A DNA stretch of 64,000 nucleotides from Rutidosis leptorrhynchoides. Taxonomy: Eukaryota; Streptophyta; Magnoliopsida; Asterales; Asteraceae. The notes beneath the pieces were generated by a model. That model ran no database searches, was not told the origin of the DNA, and saw nothing but the letters and a program-made list of their open reading frames with translations. The DNA is taken from assembly GCF_046630445.1 (NCBI RefSeq), contig NC_092333.1, positions 717,146,001-717,210,000 on the forward strand, written 5' to 3'. Positions 34,401 through 45,156 of the stretch are shown piece by piece (the first letter of the stretch is position 1; each line of letters begins with the position of its first letter). A program made the position numbers and the translations under genes.

Positions 34401-34989
34401 AAGACACTGGAATGGGATCAAACACATATTTCGATACCTTCGAGGAACTACTGATTTAGGATTATTTTATTCTAACGAATCAAAACAAGATTTGGTTGGT
34501 TATGCTGATGCAGGTTATTTATCTGATCCACATAAAGCTAAATCTCAAACTGGATATGTATTCCTAAATGGAGGTACTGCAATATCATGGCGTTCTCAAA
34601 AACAAACACTTGTTGCTACATCATCAAATCATGCCGAAGTGATTGCATTACATGAAGCTACTCGGGAATGTTTTTGGTTGAGATCAATGACACAAATCAT
34701 TACTGATTCTTGTGGACTAGAACGCGATAAAAGTCCAACAATTATCTATGAAGATAATGCAGCTTGCATAGCACAGATGAAAGAAGGGTATATCAAAAGT
34801 GACCGAACCAAACACATACCTCCTAGATTCTTCTCATACACTCAAAATCTCATTAAGGACAACGAGATTGAAATGAGATATGTTCAATCCAGCAAAAACT
34901 CTGCTGATCTTTTCACGAAAGCACTTCCAATTGCTATTTTCAGAACACACGTTCATAACATTGGCATGAGACATGTTCAAAAGATGTAA
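31438..34989 (+). CDS. Copia Pol: protease, integrase, reverse transcriptase, RNase H (1183 aa)
   Basis: Domains in order: protease with DSGTTHTIL (about residue 47); the integrase zinc finger WHNRLGH...CTSC; integrase core with GDICGP, RLDNAGEF and QNGLAESLIKRL (D, D, E); reverse transcriptase with ARLVAQGFSQRPG, DVVTAYLYG and YVDDLNIIG; RNase H with YADAGY, EDNAACI and TKHIPPRFF; and the SADLFTKALP end. The frame has no breaks. The natural start may be the methionine at residue 27 or 29 (MNFAGIQHQ), because the first 25 residues are hydrophobic and follow a possible splice acceptor TTTCAG. It is in frame with gag but separated from it by TAA at 31372 and TAA at 31435. Confidence 0.95.
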   Translation: MFQYYLFAFKILCNINVLTIYFLYMKFNMNFAGIQHQSSGGDLCIADSGTTHTILKSEKYFIDLKPTEGTIHTISGPANLIKGIGKANFILPNGTKFLINNALFSPKSSRNLLSFSDIYLNGYDYQSVTTENEKYLSITDKSHVVEKLPRLSSGLHYTHINVPEIHMVVNEKYIDPGVFSLWHNRLGHPGSTMMKRIIECTHGHPLKDRKIHHDTMVPCTSCSLGKLITRPSPLKVEKESPMFLERIQGDICGPIHPPCGPFRYFMVLIDASSRWSHVCLLSSRNVAFAKFLAQIIKLRAHFPDYTIKRVRLDNAGEFTSQAFNDYCMSIGIVVEHSVAHVHTQNGLAESLIKRLQLIARPLIMRTKLPVSIWGHAILHAAALIRIRPSASHKYSPLQLAFGQEPNISHLRTFGCAVYVPIATPQRTKMGPQRRLGIYVGYETSSILRYIEPMTGDVFTARFADCHFNETLFPRLGGEMKNKENDVSWCEPQLKYLDPRTKECETEVQKIMHIQELANQLPDAFTDTKTVTKSYIPAVNTPARIEIPKAGNNVTHESLPRQKRGRPIGSKDKNPRKRKSADNEVKESVKEEPQISTPTAEEIDDVNTEIAINYAYSKILWNRNEMKNLDEKFSFNVAYDIMNNDDDPEPTSMVECQNRHDWAQWKEAIRAELESLNKRKVFGSIILTPKDVKPVGYRWIFVRKRNEKNEVTRYKARLVAQGFSQRPGIDYEETYSPVMDAITFRYLISLAVSKNLEMHLMDVVTAYLYGSLDSDIYMKIPEGFKVPEASNAKPKEMYSIKLQRPLYGLKQSGRMWYNRLSDYLISKGYTNNLTCPCVFIKKTTSRYVIIAVYVDDLNIIGTNKEIYEAIQLLKKEFEMKDLGKTKYCLGLQIEHMPNGLLVHQTTYTEKILKRFNMDKAKPLSTPMVVRSLNVETDPFRPCEDHEDILGPEVPYLSAIGALMYLTNCTRPDISFAVNLLARFSSAPTKRHWNGIKHIFRYLRGTTDLGLFYSNESKQDLVGYADAGYLSDPHKAKSQTGYVFLNGGTAISWRSQKQTLVATSSNHAEVIALHEATRECFWLRSMTQIITDSCGLERDKSPTIIYEDNAACIAQMKEGYIKSDRTKHIPPRFFSYTQNLIKDNEIEMRYVQSSKNSADLFTKALPIAIFRTHVHNIGMRHVQKM

Positions 34990-35138
34990 CAACCGAAGCG
35001 ATGTCTACTTGAGGGGGAGTCAACTCCATGCTGCACTCTTTTTCCCTTAGCTAAAGTTTTTCCCACTGGGTTTTCTTTAGCAAGGTTTTTAACGAGGCAG
35101 TAACTTACAGTTGATCTTCAACAAACAAAATTGCTATC

Positions 35139-35148
35139 CAAGGGGGAG
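35139..35148 (+). other. Polypurine tract of the complete copia
   Basis: CAAGGGGGAG lies directly before the 3' LTR at 35149. A second GAGGGGGAG-type tract is at about 35010. The position and purine content fit plus-strand priming. Confidence 0.85.
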
Positions 35149-35410
35149 TGTTATAATATATAAATATATATATATAAATGGATAGTCAATTATTGATACA
35201 CAAAAGTAATATTATTGTATTACCTAAACTTGTGATATTTTTGCTATAAATAGCCATGAATGCAAGCATTAAACTTGCACCATTTCTCACACTTACAAAG
35301 TGTTTCTTTCTTTCTCTCCATTATCATCTTTGTTCTTACACTTCATTATTAGTATTCTAAATCAAGAATCAAATCACTAAAGGTAGTTATAAGCCTACTG
35401 AATTATAACA
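35149..35410 (+). repeat. 3' LTR of the complete copia
   Basis: 262 bases, identical to the 5' copy, followed by the target duplication ATATT. Confidence 0.95.
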
Positions 35411-36791
35411 ATATTACTAATTAACATTTAATATTTCATAGTATTAATTTTATTATATTTCATAACAAATAAAAATACGGTCTAATTTTTGTTTGCATTA
35501 CCAAATTAATTGTTAAAATTCAAATCAATTGCCAAATGCAGATCAATTGTTGAAAATATGATATAGACAAGTATGACATAATCATTTTAAATCTATGGTG
35601 GGATTATCATCATAAATATGAATCCAACGGTTAAGATTATATACGTTAGATTAGACAATAAATTACTTCGTATATTAAATTTGAAATTTCTTATGTATAA
35701 TACGAAGTAGTTTTCGTGATGGCAACTACGGAGTATATACTATGTAACGCCTTTATCTATTTATCATTACATACGAATGATAAGCTTCAGTTGATATAAA
35801 AACTTTAGTTTAAGCTCGATTAAGTTTCAGAAGGCCTATCACAAATTAAAACTTGACCGTAGAAGGATCAAATTGTATCCGAAGAACAGGGGAATACAAA
35901 AAAAAATAATAAGAGAGGCACACAGACCAATCAATCGTATTGGTGGTATTCTTTACACGAAAGTACGAAATTATTGCATAAACACAACACAAATAAAGCA
36001 ATCATTTGATCAAAAACTAATTTATTTAACGTGTAGCATTACTTTCCATTTACATATACCACTTTTAGTATGAAAGTTCTAAATTAGTTTGAGAGCGTGA
36101 CCACTCATTTGAAAATGAAAGATCTCTATTATATGGGCTCAAGTACACTGACAGAACGAGGTGTTTGGTGGGCTCATGCATTTTTCCCACCTAGCAATTA
36201 AATAATAACATGATGTCCAAATCATGTAGAAGTTTCTGTAGGCCCAATGAAATTCATTGGGCCATAACTACTGTATCGTCCACCCGTAATAAACACTTTA
36301 ATAAAGCCCAATATTTGGTTAAAGTATACGTGTTCTATATTTAAGACTTGTGTCCTTGAAGTCGAGGCTTTTTGGATTCAGAAATAAATTTGGTTATCAT
36401 ATAAACGTATTGTCATTCTCGCGTTATATTTCATACTAATAAAAAACAATATTATTTGTATTTTACTTCATATTAGTGTTGTCGGAAATTACCATTACCA
36501 CTATATACTAAATGAAACCAAAAAATGTGTGGTTTAGTATATAATGGTTTGTAATTTTGGGTTGTGCCTAATAATTTTAGTTTTGAATGTTATGAGACTA
36601 CAATTACTGCAATGACTTTTTTCTTTTAAATATAGTTATCAAATTTTTTACTAGCGTTTTCAAATGCGATTATGCTAGCTATTTATGATAATACCACTAT
36701 AGCGTTTTCAAATGACTTTCAGTTATCAATTTTTGTACTAGTGTTTTCAACTGCAGGTATGCTAACTATTTATGATAATTAATTTGATAGT
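35411..36791. other. Intergenic DNA between two retrotransposons
   Basis: AT-rich, no supported gene. It contains an inverted pair TACTTCGTA/TACGAAGTA (about 35665-35710), a 23-base near-palindrome at 36241-36263 with GGCCCA/TGGGCC arms, and two copies of a ~55-base unit near 36635-36690 and 36723-36780 (both ending GCTATTTATGATAAT or a close form). Confidence 0.6.
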
Positions 36792-38785
36792 TGATAATGC
36801 TAAAAACGAACATATATTTCATAGCATTATTCCTCAAGAAAGACAAGCTTTTAGTTGCAATTGTTCTATTTACAAGTGATATTCGTTTAAATAATAAAAG
36901 GTGAAGACAAAAGACAGATTCGACGAATTGAAGACGCAAACGACCAAAAAGCTCAAAAGTACAAAAGACAATCAAAGAGGTTCCAATTATTGATAAGAAA
37001 CGTCTCGAAATTACAAGAGTACAAGATTCAAAACGCAAAATACAAAATATAAAATTGTACGCAAGGACGTTCGAAAATCCGGAACCGGGACCAGAGTCAA
37101 CTCTTAACGCTCGACGCAACGGACTAAAAATTACAAGTTAACTATGTATATAAATATAATATAATATATAATTAATTATATTAATTATATATATATTATA
37201 TATATATATTATAAACCGTCGGCAGAGAAAGACTCCAAGGGTGTGAGCTGTAAATACATTCTCCGCGACTCGCGGAGTTTGAAGGCAAAATTCACCGCGA
37301 GTCGCAGAGCCCCAAAAATCAACTCTGGCTATAAAGCAAACCGAATTCTGATCATTTTTCATATTCTATTTCTCTCTTCTCTCATATATACGTAAAATAT
37401 ATATATATAATTTATATTTTAATTTTAATTATAATTCTAATAATAAGGGTATGTTAGCGAATATTGTAAGGGTGTAAGTCGAAATTCTGTCCGTGTAACG
37501 CTACGCTATTTTTAATCATTGTAAGTTATGTTCAACCTTTTTACATTAATGTCTCGTAGCTAAGTTATTATTATGCTTATTTAAAACGAAGTAATCATGA
37601 TGTTGGGCTAATTACTAAAATTGGATAATTGGGCTTTGTACCATAATTGGGGTTTGGACAAAAGAACGACACTTGTGGAAATTAGACTATGGGCTATTAA
37701 TGGGCTTTATATTTGTTTAACTAAATGAAAGTTTGTTAATGTTAATATAAAGATTTACAATTGGGCGTCCCTATAAATTACCATATACACTCAATCGGAC
37801 ACGATGGGCGGGGTATTTATATGTACGAATAATCGTTCATTTAACCGGACACGGGAATGGATTAATAGCCACTAGAATAATTAAAACAGGGGTGAAATTA
37901 CATTCAAGGGTAATTGGTGTAATTGTTAGCAAAGTAGTAAAACCTTGGTTTACACGCAGTCGATAACCTGGTGTATTCATTAAACAAAGTATTAAAACCT
38001 TGTTACAATTCGAATCCCCAATTAGTTGGAATATTTAACTTCGGGTATAAGAATAATTTGATGAGGACACTCGCACTTTATATTTATGACTGATGGACTG
38101 TTATGGACAAAAACCAGACGGACATATTAAATAATCCAGGACAAAGGACAATTAACCCATGGGCATAAAACTAAAATCAACACGTCAAACATCATGATTA
38201 CGGAAGTTTAAATAAGCATAATTCTTTTATTTCATATTTAATTTCCTTTATTTTATATTTAATTGCACTTCTAATTATCGCACTTTTATTTATTGTTATT
38301 TTATTTAATCGCACTTTTAATTATCATACTTTTTAATTATCGCAAGTTTATTTTATCGCACTTTTATTATTCGCAATTTCATTATCGTTATTTACTTTAC
38401 GCTTTAATTTAAGTCTTGTATTCATTTTTAATATTTTACATTTGGTTTTAACTGCGACTAAAGTTTTAAAATCGACAAACCGGTCATTAAACGGTAAAAA
38501 AACCCCCCTTTATAATAATAATATTACTTATATATATATTTGTATTTTTATAAAAGTAAACTAATATAGCGTTGAGCTTTGTTTAAAGATTTTCCTGTGA
38601 AACGAACCGGACTTACTAAAAACTACACTACTGTACGATTAGGTACACTGCCTATAAGTGTTGTAGCAAGGTTTAAGTATATCCATTCTATAAATAAATA
38701 AATATCTTGTGTAAAATTGTATCGTATTTAATAGTATTTCCTGCAAAAATTTAATAGTATTTTATACCCCTCTACTTTGACATCA
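36792..38785 (+). repeat. 5' LTR of the Athila-like element
   Basis: TGATAATGC...GACATCA, 1994 bases. It contains an AT-rich tract (37143-37215), followed by the hairpin CTCCGCGACTCGCGGAG at 37261-37277 and a near inverse copy at 37295-37307. Open frames inside it on the minus strand are not supported as genes. Confidence 0.93.
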
Positions 38786-38793
38786 AGTATTTT

Positions 38794-38811
38794 TGGCGCC
38801 GCTGCCGGGGA
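38794..38811 (+). other. Primer-binding site (tRNA-Asp type) of the Athila-like element
   Basis: TGGCGCCGCTGCCGGGGA, eight bases after the LTR, is complementary to the 3' end of plant aspartate tRNA except at one base. This is the usual primer of Athila/Tat elements. Confidence 0.85.
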
Positions 38812-40218
38812 ACTATCTTAAAAGCCGGAAGCGCAACGCTAATATAAAAAAAAAAAAAAAAAAAAAATTTTTTTAGCTTACTTCTATTAAAAATTCGTTT
38901 TTGTAAAAATACGTTTTAAATATTCGAAAAATATAAAAAGAAAAATAAAAATATAAGTATTTTTAAGATTTTGTTAAATATTTAAGTTTTATAAGTTTCT
39001 TTATTTTTAGTTTAGTTTATAAAAATATAAGTTTTATTAAATATCTTTTATTTATAAAAAAAAAACAGAAAACAGAAAATAAAATAAAAAAAAAATAAAT
39101 AAAGAAAAACGCGTTGAAATTATAAGCTGTCATCTGAATTTTTGAACCCCGCGACTCGCGGGGTTTTCTTTATAAATTACCGCGACTCGCGGAGCTTCTC
39201 TGACACGCGAACAGAAACCCTAATCCTGCATTAATTACGATTATTAATTATTTATTATTATTATTTAACCCTAATTATTATTATTATTATTATTAGTTTT
39301 ATTTTTACTTTTACTTTTTATTTAATTTATGTATTTAGTATTAATTAGTTTTATTAAATTGTAAAATTAGTAGTTTTATTAAATAAAATAATATAAAAAT
39401 AATATTTTTATAAAAATTGTACTTTTTACAACTTTTTATATATTTTTATATTTTGTCCCTTTTTAATCATTGTAGCGTAATATTTGTATTTTTAGCTCAT
39501 ATTTAATTTTAAACTTAGTTTTTGCTATAGTTATTTTTACTCCTAGATTTTTAGGCTTTGCCGTAGAATTCCTTAAGTGCTTTTTCTTTAGACTAAGATT
39601 TAGGTGCTTTAGAATTTTGCGACGCCTTTTTAAGTTTTAGTTTCTTTTTAAGTTATTTCCATTTGGGATTTAGTTTTTCTTGTAAGCTTTAATATTTTTA
39701 GAAACCTTTTACTATGTATCAATTATCATTCCAATTAGTAATTTCAATTTGCGATTATAATTTTAAGTTAGTTGTAGTAATAAGATTAGGTTAGTTAAGT
39801 ATTTTTAAGTTTTTATAAGTTTCTTTTATTTTTCCGTCACCTTTTATTTTTCAACCATTTTTTCTTTTTCAACCTTTTTCGACGAACTCTTTTTCTCTCT
39901 TATTTCTCGCTATTCTAGTTTTAGGACATAGATTTTTATTCTACTTCTTATCTAAATTTCTTAAAATTACGAAAATTTATTTTGAGTGGTTAAATTGATA
40001 GACATCAAAATTTTCTGGTTCGTAGTAATAGTTGGATTTGTACGTGGACCGGGTTATTGGAGCCAAACAGTACTCAATTATATTGAGACCAAACGAATCC
40101 TGCCCCTCTGCTGCATCTTTTGGCTATTCGAAACGTGGGCAAAATCAGAAAAGTCTATTAATTGGATAACTTATTATAATTTTTCTTTCCTTTTAAAAAC
40201 TAATAGGATATTCAGTGA
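38812..40218 (+). other. Untranslated leader of the Athila-like element
   Basis: AT-rich with an A run (38848-38867) and no supported ORF. It carries two more copies of the CGCGACTCGCG hairpin (39147-39163 and 39180-39192). An in-frame-looking small ORF at 39986-40267 overlaps gag in another frame and is not supported. Confidence 0.7.
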
Positions 40219-42936
40219 ATGCACCGAGCAAGACGTTCATCACCTTTTGTACGTTCACCACCTGTAACTAGATCAAGACATTTAGCAAATATTGTCGCCG
40301 TTGATTTTTCTTTAGAATCGTCATCTAGTCGAACAAGAACTCCAACTCAAATTTCCGATAATCCATCTTTTGAACCCGACTTCACAATTAAGAACCCGGA
40401 GCATATTCAAGGACAATTCCAAGATCTTGAACCACTAATTATTCCTCCTGAGCCACAAACCATTAAATCAGAATCCTCTAGTGATTCGTATTCAACAAAT
40501 TCAATTATGGAAGTAACGGAACCTCTAAGTATGGAAGATCGAATGAGAGTCACACGCACGGGCCAAGGTCACGCCATTATTAAGCCAGAAGTTAATGCGC
40601 CAGATTATGAAATCAAAGGACAAATTCTACACATGGTAACTAACCAATGCCAATTCAGTGGTGCACCGAATGAAGATCCTAACGAACACCTTCGTACGTT
40701 TAAAAGAATTTGTACACTATTCAAAATCCGAGAAGTGGAAGATGAGCAGATCTATCTCATGTTGTTTCCTTGGACTTTAAAAGGAGAAGCCAAAGATTGG
40801 TTAGAATCGTTACCTGAAGGGGCGATTGACACATGGGATGTCTTAGTTGAAAAATTTCTTCAAAGATTCTTTCCGGCATCTAAAGCCGTGAGACTTCAAG
40901 GAGAAATTGTTACGTTCACACAAAAGCCAAATGAAACATTATATGAGGCGTGGACAAGATTCGGAAGGATGTTGAGAGGATGTCCTCAACACGGTTTAGA
41001 CACTTATCAAATAGTACAAATATTCTACCAAGGTGTCAACGTTGCTACACGAAAAGACATCGACATAACAGCTGGTGGTTCCATTATGAAGAAAACCGCA
41101 ACTGAAGCTTACAAAATTATTGATAACACAGCCTCCCACTCGCATGAGTGGCACCAAGAAAAAGATATTTTTCGTTCATCTAAAGTGGCTAGAGCCGATT
41201 CTAGCCATGACTTTGATTCCGTTTCAGCAAAAATAGATGCTTTCGAAAGACGAATGGAAAAGATGAATAAAGATATTCACGCAATACGAATCAGTTGTGA
41301 GCTATGCGGTGGACCACACTTATTGAAAGATTGTCACATTGAACCAACATTGGAACAACGAGAGAATGTTTCCTATATGAACCAAAGGCCTGGAAATAAT
41401 TATCAAAATAATTATCAACCGCCAAAGCTAAACTTCAATCGAAATCAAAATATTCTTTACAATCCAAAAGGACCCGAAAATAACTGGTATAACCAACAAG
41501 GTCCGAATAACCAACCAACTCAAAACAACACTTTCAATCAACAAAGACCTGGCTTATATAAACCACAACAACAAACCGAAGAGAAAAAGTCAAATATGGA
41601 AGACGTGGTATTCAAGCTAGTTGAATCTCAAACACAATTTATTGAAACTCAAACCCAAACGAACGAGAGATTTGATCAGTCATTAAGAACTCAACAAGCT
41701 TCCATTTTGAATCTAGAAAAATACGTAGGTACTCTTGCTAGCATGATGAGTGAGAGGGAACAAGGAAAGCTACCGAGTAATACTGAAGTAAATCCTCGGA
41801 ATGAGAATGTTAATATGGTTTCAACGAATTCTGAAAAACCAGCACCAGAAGATGGGAAGGTTTTAGATGAGAGTAACAATGAAGAAGTTACACCACCACC
41901 ACCCGAGTATGTAAAGCCAGTGGTGGCACCATACAAACCACCCATCCCGTTTCCAAGAAAAGGAGTTGAGTATGAGCAAGTAATAAGTAATAAAGATTGT
42001 GATACTTCTGGAAAGAAGAAGAAGAAAAAGAATAAGAAAGTACAAGAAACAAAAGCCGTAGAAGTAAACCCGGTGAAGACAGTTCCACCAAAACCTCCAC
42101 CTAGGGTAGGTGATCCGGGTGAATTTATTGTTCCCTGTCTACTTAGTGATTGTGTCATGTATGATGCACTAGCAGATTTAGGTGCAAGTGTAAGTGTTAT
42201 GCCTCTTTCATTATATAAGAGATTAGGAGTAGGTAAGTTAAGTCCAACGGATATGAGTGTTCGACTCTTTGATCAAACCATTAAGCACCCAGTTGGAATT
42301 GCTGATAACCTACCCGTTCAAGTAGGCAATTTAACCTTTCTAGTCGAATTTATTGTCATTGACATAGAAGAGGACCCAAACATTCCTCTAATTTTAGGTC
42401 GGCCATTCTTAGCGTCCACCAAGGCGTTATTTGATGTAGGAAATGGAAGAATGACACTTAAAAGTGGTGACAAATCGATCACCTTTATGATTCGAAAGTC
42501 TAAATCTCCACCAGCCAAAACCGTTGAACCAGTAAAAACAATTGGTAAGAACCATGTGTTTTTACCAACTCCAACGGTAATACTTAGCAATAATGAAACG
42601 CCTAAGTGTGGGGAAAATGAAGTAACACCTAATGATGACATGATAACAAAGAACTCCGTTGTTGATACGAAATTAAATGATCCCGTTATTAATAGTTCAA
42701 TGAAGAAACTTATTAAACGGATTCGCGATGCTAGAACCAAGGGGAACTTTAAGTTATGTAACCGGTTAGTATCCAATCTATCACCTAAAGAAAAGGAGAA
42801 ACTAGTTGAAATTGTGGATATTACACAGGAATCCGACCAATGGCTTAAAGAGAAAGTCACAGATATGCAAGTTGATTATGGACCAAGAGAAATTGACGAT
42901 GAAGTTAATCACAATTTTGACACCACGGCTACCTAA
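40219..42936 (+). CDS. Athila-like Gag-protease protein (905 aa)
   Basis: It starts MHRARRSSPFVRSP. The capsid domain (about residues 145-290) has the Athila gag pattern DPNEHLRTFKRIC...FPWTLKGEAKDWL...FLQRFFP. A zinc-knuckle-like CELCGGPHLLKDC lies near 360, then an Asn/Gln-rich linker, a proline-rich stretch (PPPPEYVKPVVAPYKPP), a lysine run (about 597-605) and an aspartic protease domain. The protease has LADLGASVSVMPLSLY (active-site Asp about 652; DLGAS instead of the usual DSGAS/DTGAS) and LILGRPFL. It ends ITQESDQWLKEK...FDTTAT with no transition to RT. The frame is unbroken, which supports recent selection or recent origin. Confidence 0.9.
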   Translation: MHRARRSSPFVRSPPVTRSRHLANIVAVDFSLESSSSRTRTPTQISDNPSFEPDFTIKNPEHIQGQFQDLEPLIIPPEPQTIKSESSSDSYSTNSIMEVTEPLSMEDRMRVTRTGQGHAIIKPEVNAPDYEIKGQILHMVTNQCQFSGAPNEDPNEHLRTFKRICTLFKIREVEDEQIYLMLFPWTLKGEAKDWLESLPEGAIDTWDVLVEKFLQRFFPASKAVRLQGEIVTFTQKPNETLYEAWTRFGRMLRGCPQHGLDTYQIVQIFYQGVNVATRKDIDITAGGSIMKKTATEAYKIIDNTASHSHEWHQEKDIFRSSKVARADSSHDFDSVSAKIDAFERRMEKMNKDIHAIRISCELCGGPHLLKDCHIEPTLEQRENVSYMNQRPGNNYQNNYQPPKLNFNRNQNILYNPKGPENNWYNQQGPNNQPTQNNTFNQQRPGLYKPQQQTEEKKSNMEDVVFKLVESQTQFIETQTQTNERFDQSLRTQQASILNLEKYVGTLASMMSEREQGKLPSNTEVNPRNENVNMVSTNSEKPAPEDGKVLDESNNEEVTPPPPEYVKPVVAPYKPPIPFPRKGVEYEQVISNKDCDTSGKKKKKKNKKVQETKAVEVNPVKTVPPKPPPRVGDPGEFIVPCLLSDCVMYDALADLGASVSVMPLSLYKRLGVGKLSPTDMSVRLFDQTIKHPVGIADNLPVQVGNLTFLVEFIVIDIEEDPNIPLILGRPFLASTKALFDVGNGRMTLKSGDKSITFMIRKSKSPPAKTVEPVKTIGKNHVFLPTPTVILSNNETPKCGENEVTPNDDMITKNSVVDTKLNDPVINSSMKKLIKRIRDARTKGNFKLCNRLVSNLSPKEKEKLVEIVDITQESDQWLKEKVTDMQVDYGPREIDDEVNHNFDTTAT

Positions 42937-45156
42937 GTGTGGGGAGATTCAAATGTTCTAAAAAGAAAATGCTGTTTGGAGTTAGTTGTTCTGTTCTCGT
43001 GTAGTTCCGAGAATGGAATTCGATTGGTCTTTTCCACTAGCAGACACTAAAGAACTAGTTTTCTCCCTCCATTCTGAATTTTTGTTTTGTAGGTTTTATA
43101 TAAAATAAATATGTTTTTTTTAATTTAAGTTTTGTGTGAATTTTAAAAACAAAATTTACTTTAATTCATTAAGTTGAAAAAAATGATTTCTAAAATTCGT
43201 CGTGAGTTGAAGACTAGGTCATTAAGCCGAAATTGCTTTACCCGAGGGCGGGGCGACAAATTTTGTTATCATTATTTTTAATTTTATTGATCTAAAGGAT
43301 GCCAAAAATATTATATATTATAAATTTTTGAACGTGGGGTTATGTACCAAACTTCAAAAATATGTATATATATGTTTGTATTTTATGTTATGTACACAAC
43401 AGGGTAAAACAGCGCACTTTCAAAGACTGTCATGAAGTTCAGCAAAAGCTACTGATTTTGACAAGACGCAAAAAAAAATCAAATGTGAAATAACAATATG
43501 TTTGCAAACTCGGTATTTTTAATCACTTTTCTACACTAATCACCCTCATGAATTTAAATTATAGTCTGATTTCATGCAAATGAGGGCATTGCATGATCTT
43601 AAGTGTGGGGAAGGGTTATAAATTCTCTCAGGTTTATACTTGGTTTATTTGCCAAATTTTGTGAAAATTTGAAAAATTTTCAATTAAATGAAGTCAAAAT
43701 CATGTTTATACATATTTATGAACGGTGAAAACTAGGTGATAATATCGAAATTATCGTTACCTCGGAAAGGACATAAATTGAGAAACAACCTAAAATGCTT
43801 GAATTCATTTAAAATGGAATAAAGGAGAATAAAAAGGCAAAGAAAGAAACTAAGTGTGGGGAGAATGTACCAAGTTATTCAATTAAAAACTATCTATCAC
43901 ATATTTTTGTACAAGATTATTGCAGGTACTTTTGTTTTGGATGATACTAATCAGTTTTACCCGATTTACTATAATACTTTTGAAAGAAAGATGGATCTAC
44001 ACGATGAATCAATTCCATCATTTGAAGGAAGTAAAGTCTTCCGAAAAAGACACGCGCTTCTTGATTTAGGTCAAGAAGTTGTCGTCCAGACCAGCTGTAG
44101 GTTGACGAAAAATCTAGAAAAGTTATCTCTAAAATCAGCAGAAAATCCACGGACCTCAGCATCAAACAGGGTTGCCAAGTGGTCAGATTTATCCTAACCA
44201 TGAGAAGGATTTATCTCGTACAATGGGGGGGCACCATGCAAATTAGCTGGATAAGACTAATGAATCAGATCCACAGAAAGGATAATCTCCTTAAAGATTA
44301 AAAATCAGCTTTTAAGACTGATATTACTCAATCCTAGAGATTGACCTTAAAGATTGAGAATTACAAACTCATGGAATTCAATGATATCTAAACTCGAGCT
44401 TGAACGAGAAAATATTTTGATCAAAATTACAAACCGATTTGTTTTCTGAAAACCCTATTTTCAATGCGTTCATTACCATTGAACGTAAAATCCTAGGAAT
44501 TCACCTGGAATTCATTAGGTCACCTGAACCAAATCGGGTGTCAACCGTAAGAACGGTGGTTGCATAGTGGTCAAAGACAGGACCTTGTGCCATACCGAAA
44601 TTATAAGGGTGAGCTTTACTATTGCTCCTACCAAGGATAGTAATTGCGTCCGACACGTTATAGATCATAATCAAAAGCATGTCACGGGACATTGCCTTAA
44701 CAGTTGCTTGTTCAACGCTTTCCTTTACAACCGGACGGTAGTTTACCGAAAGGTAATATACGGGACAAGTAAACTGGACGTGTTGCTTTCCTAATACAAG
44801 GTTAGCAAGTGGGTGACACAAAACCGCAAGTTTTGAGCTAAAATTTTCAAATCTGAAACCCACCAAACCCACAAAAATATTTTGCAAACACCGGTAAAGG
44901 GTTATCCCGGAAAACTTATCTAGGGTAAAAACTAGATTTAATTTTCAAAAGATCAAATGTTTTCATAAAGATCCAATTTCCTTAATGGATCTAAATTTTT
45001 ATAGTCATGTGGGACTGTAAACCATATCGTTACTACCATTGTTTATACCGCCGTATAGAAATCACTGATGTACAAAGAGTGAAGAACAAAGAAGTGATTC
45101 TAGTATTTCAAGACAATATTGCTTGAGGACAAGCAACGCTCAAGTGTGGGAATATT
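42937..45156 (+). other. Non-coding 3' region of the Athila-like element
   Basis: About 2.2 kb without RT, RNase H or integrase. The motif AAGTGTGGGGA recurs at 42935, 43601 and 43852, with a further copy inside gag at 42604 and AAGTGTGGGA at 45142, next to the 3' LTR, where it serves as the polypurine tract. Open frames of 113 aa (43856-44197, +) and 128 aa (44501-44887, -) show no family features and are not supported as genes. Confidence 0.7.

Larger units (their letters stand above)
29667..35410 (+). mobile_element. Complete Ty1/copia retrotransposon with identical LTRs
   Basis: A 5744-bp element on the plus strand. Its two 262-bp LTRs (29667-29928, 35149-35410) read identical base for base. 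They are flanked by the 5-bp duplication ATATT (29662-29666, 35411-35415). Gag and pol are both open. Identical LTRs and open frames mean a very recent insertion that may still be competent. The lineage is uncertain. The separate gag and pol ORFs and short LTRs distinguish it from the Tork-like copia at 25289-27682. Confidence 0.95.

Noticed and set aside
36766-37362. 117-aa and 74-aa minus-strand ORFs, repeated at 45140-45727
   Set aside because: They lie in the Athila-like LTRs, antisense to transcription, and are copied only because the LTR is duplicated.
41691-42860. Minus-strand ORFs of 155 and 180 aa opposite the Athila-like gag-protease
   Set aside because: Antisense shadows of the 905-aa ORF with low-complexity Phe and Ser runs.
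44501-44887. 128-aa minus-strand ORF in the 3' non-coding region of the Athila-like element
   Set aside because: No recognisable domain and antisense to the element; it could be an antisense gene as in some Tat elements, but nothing in the sequence supports that.
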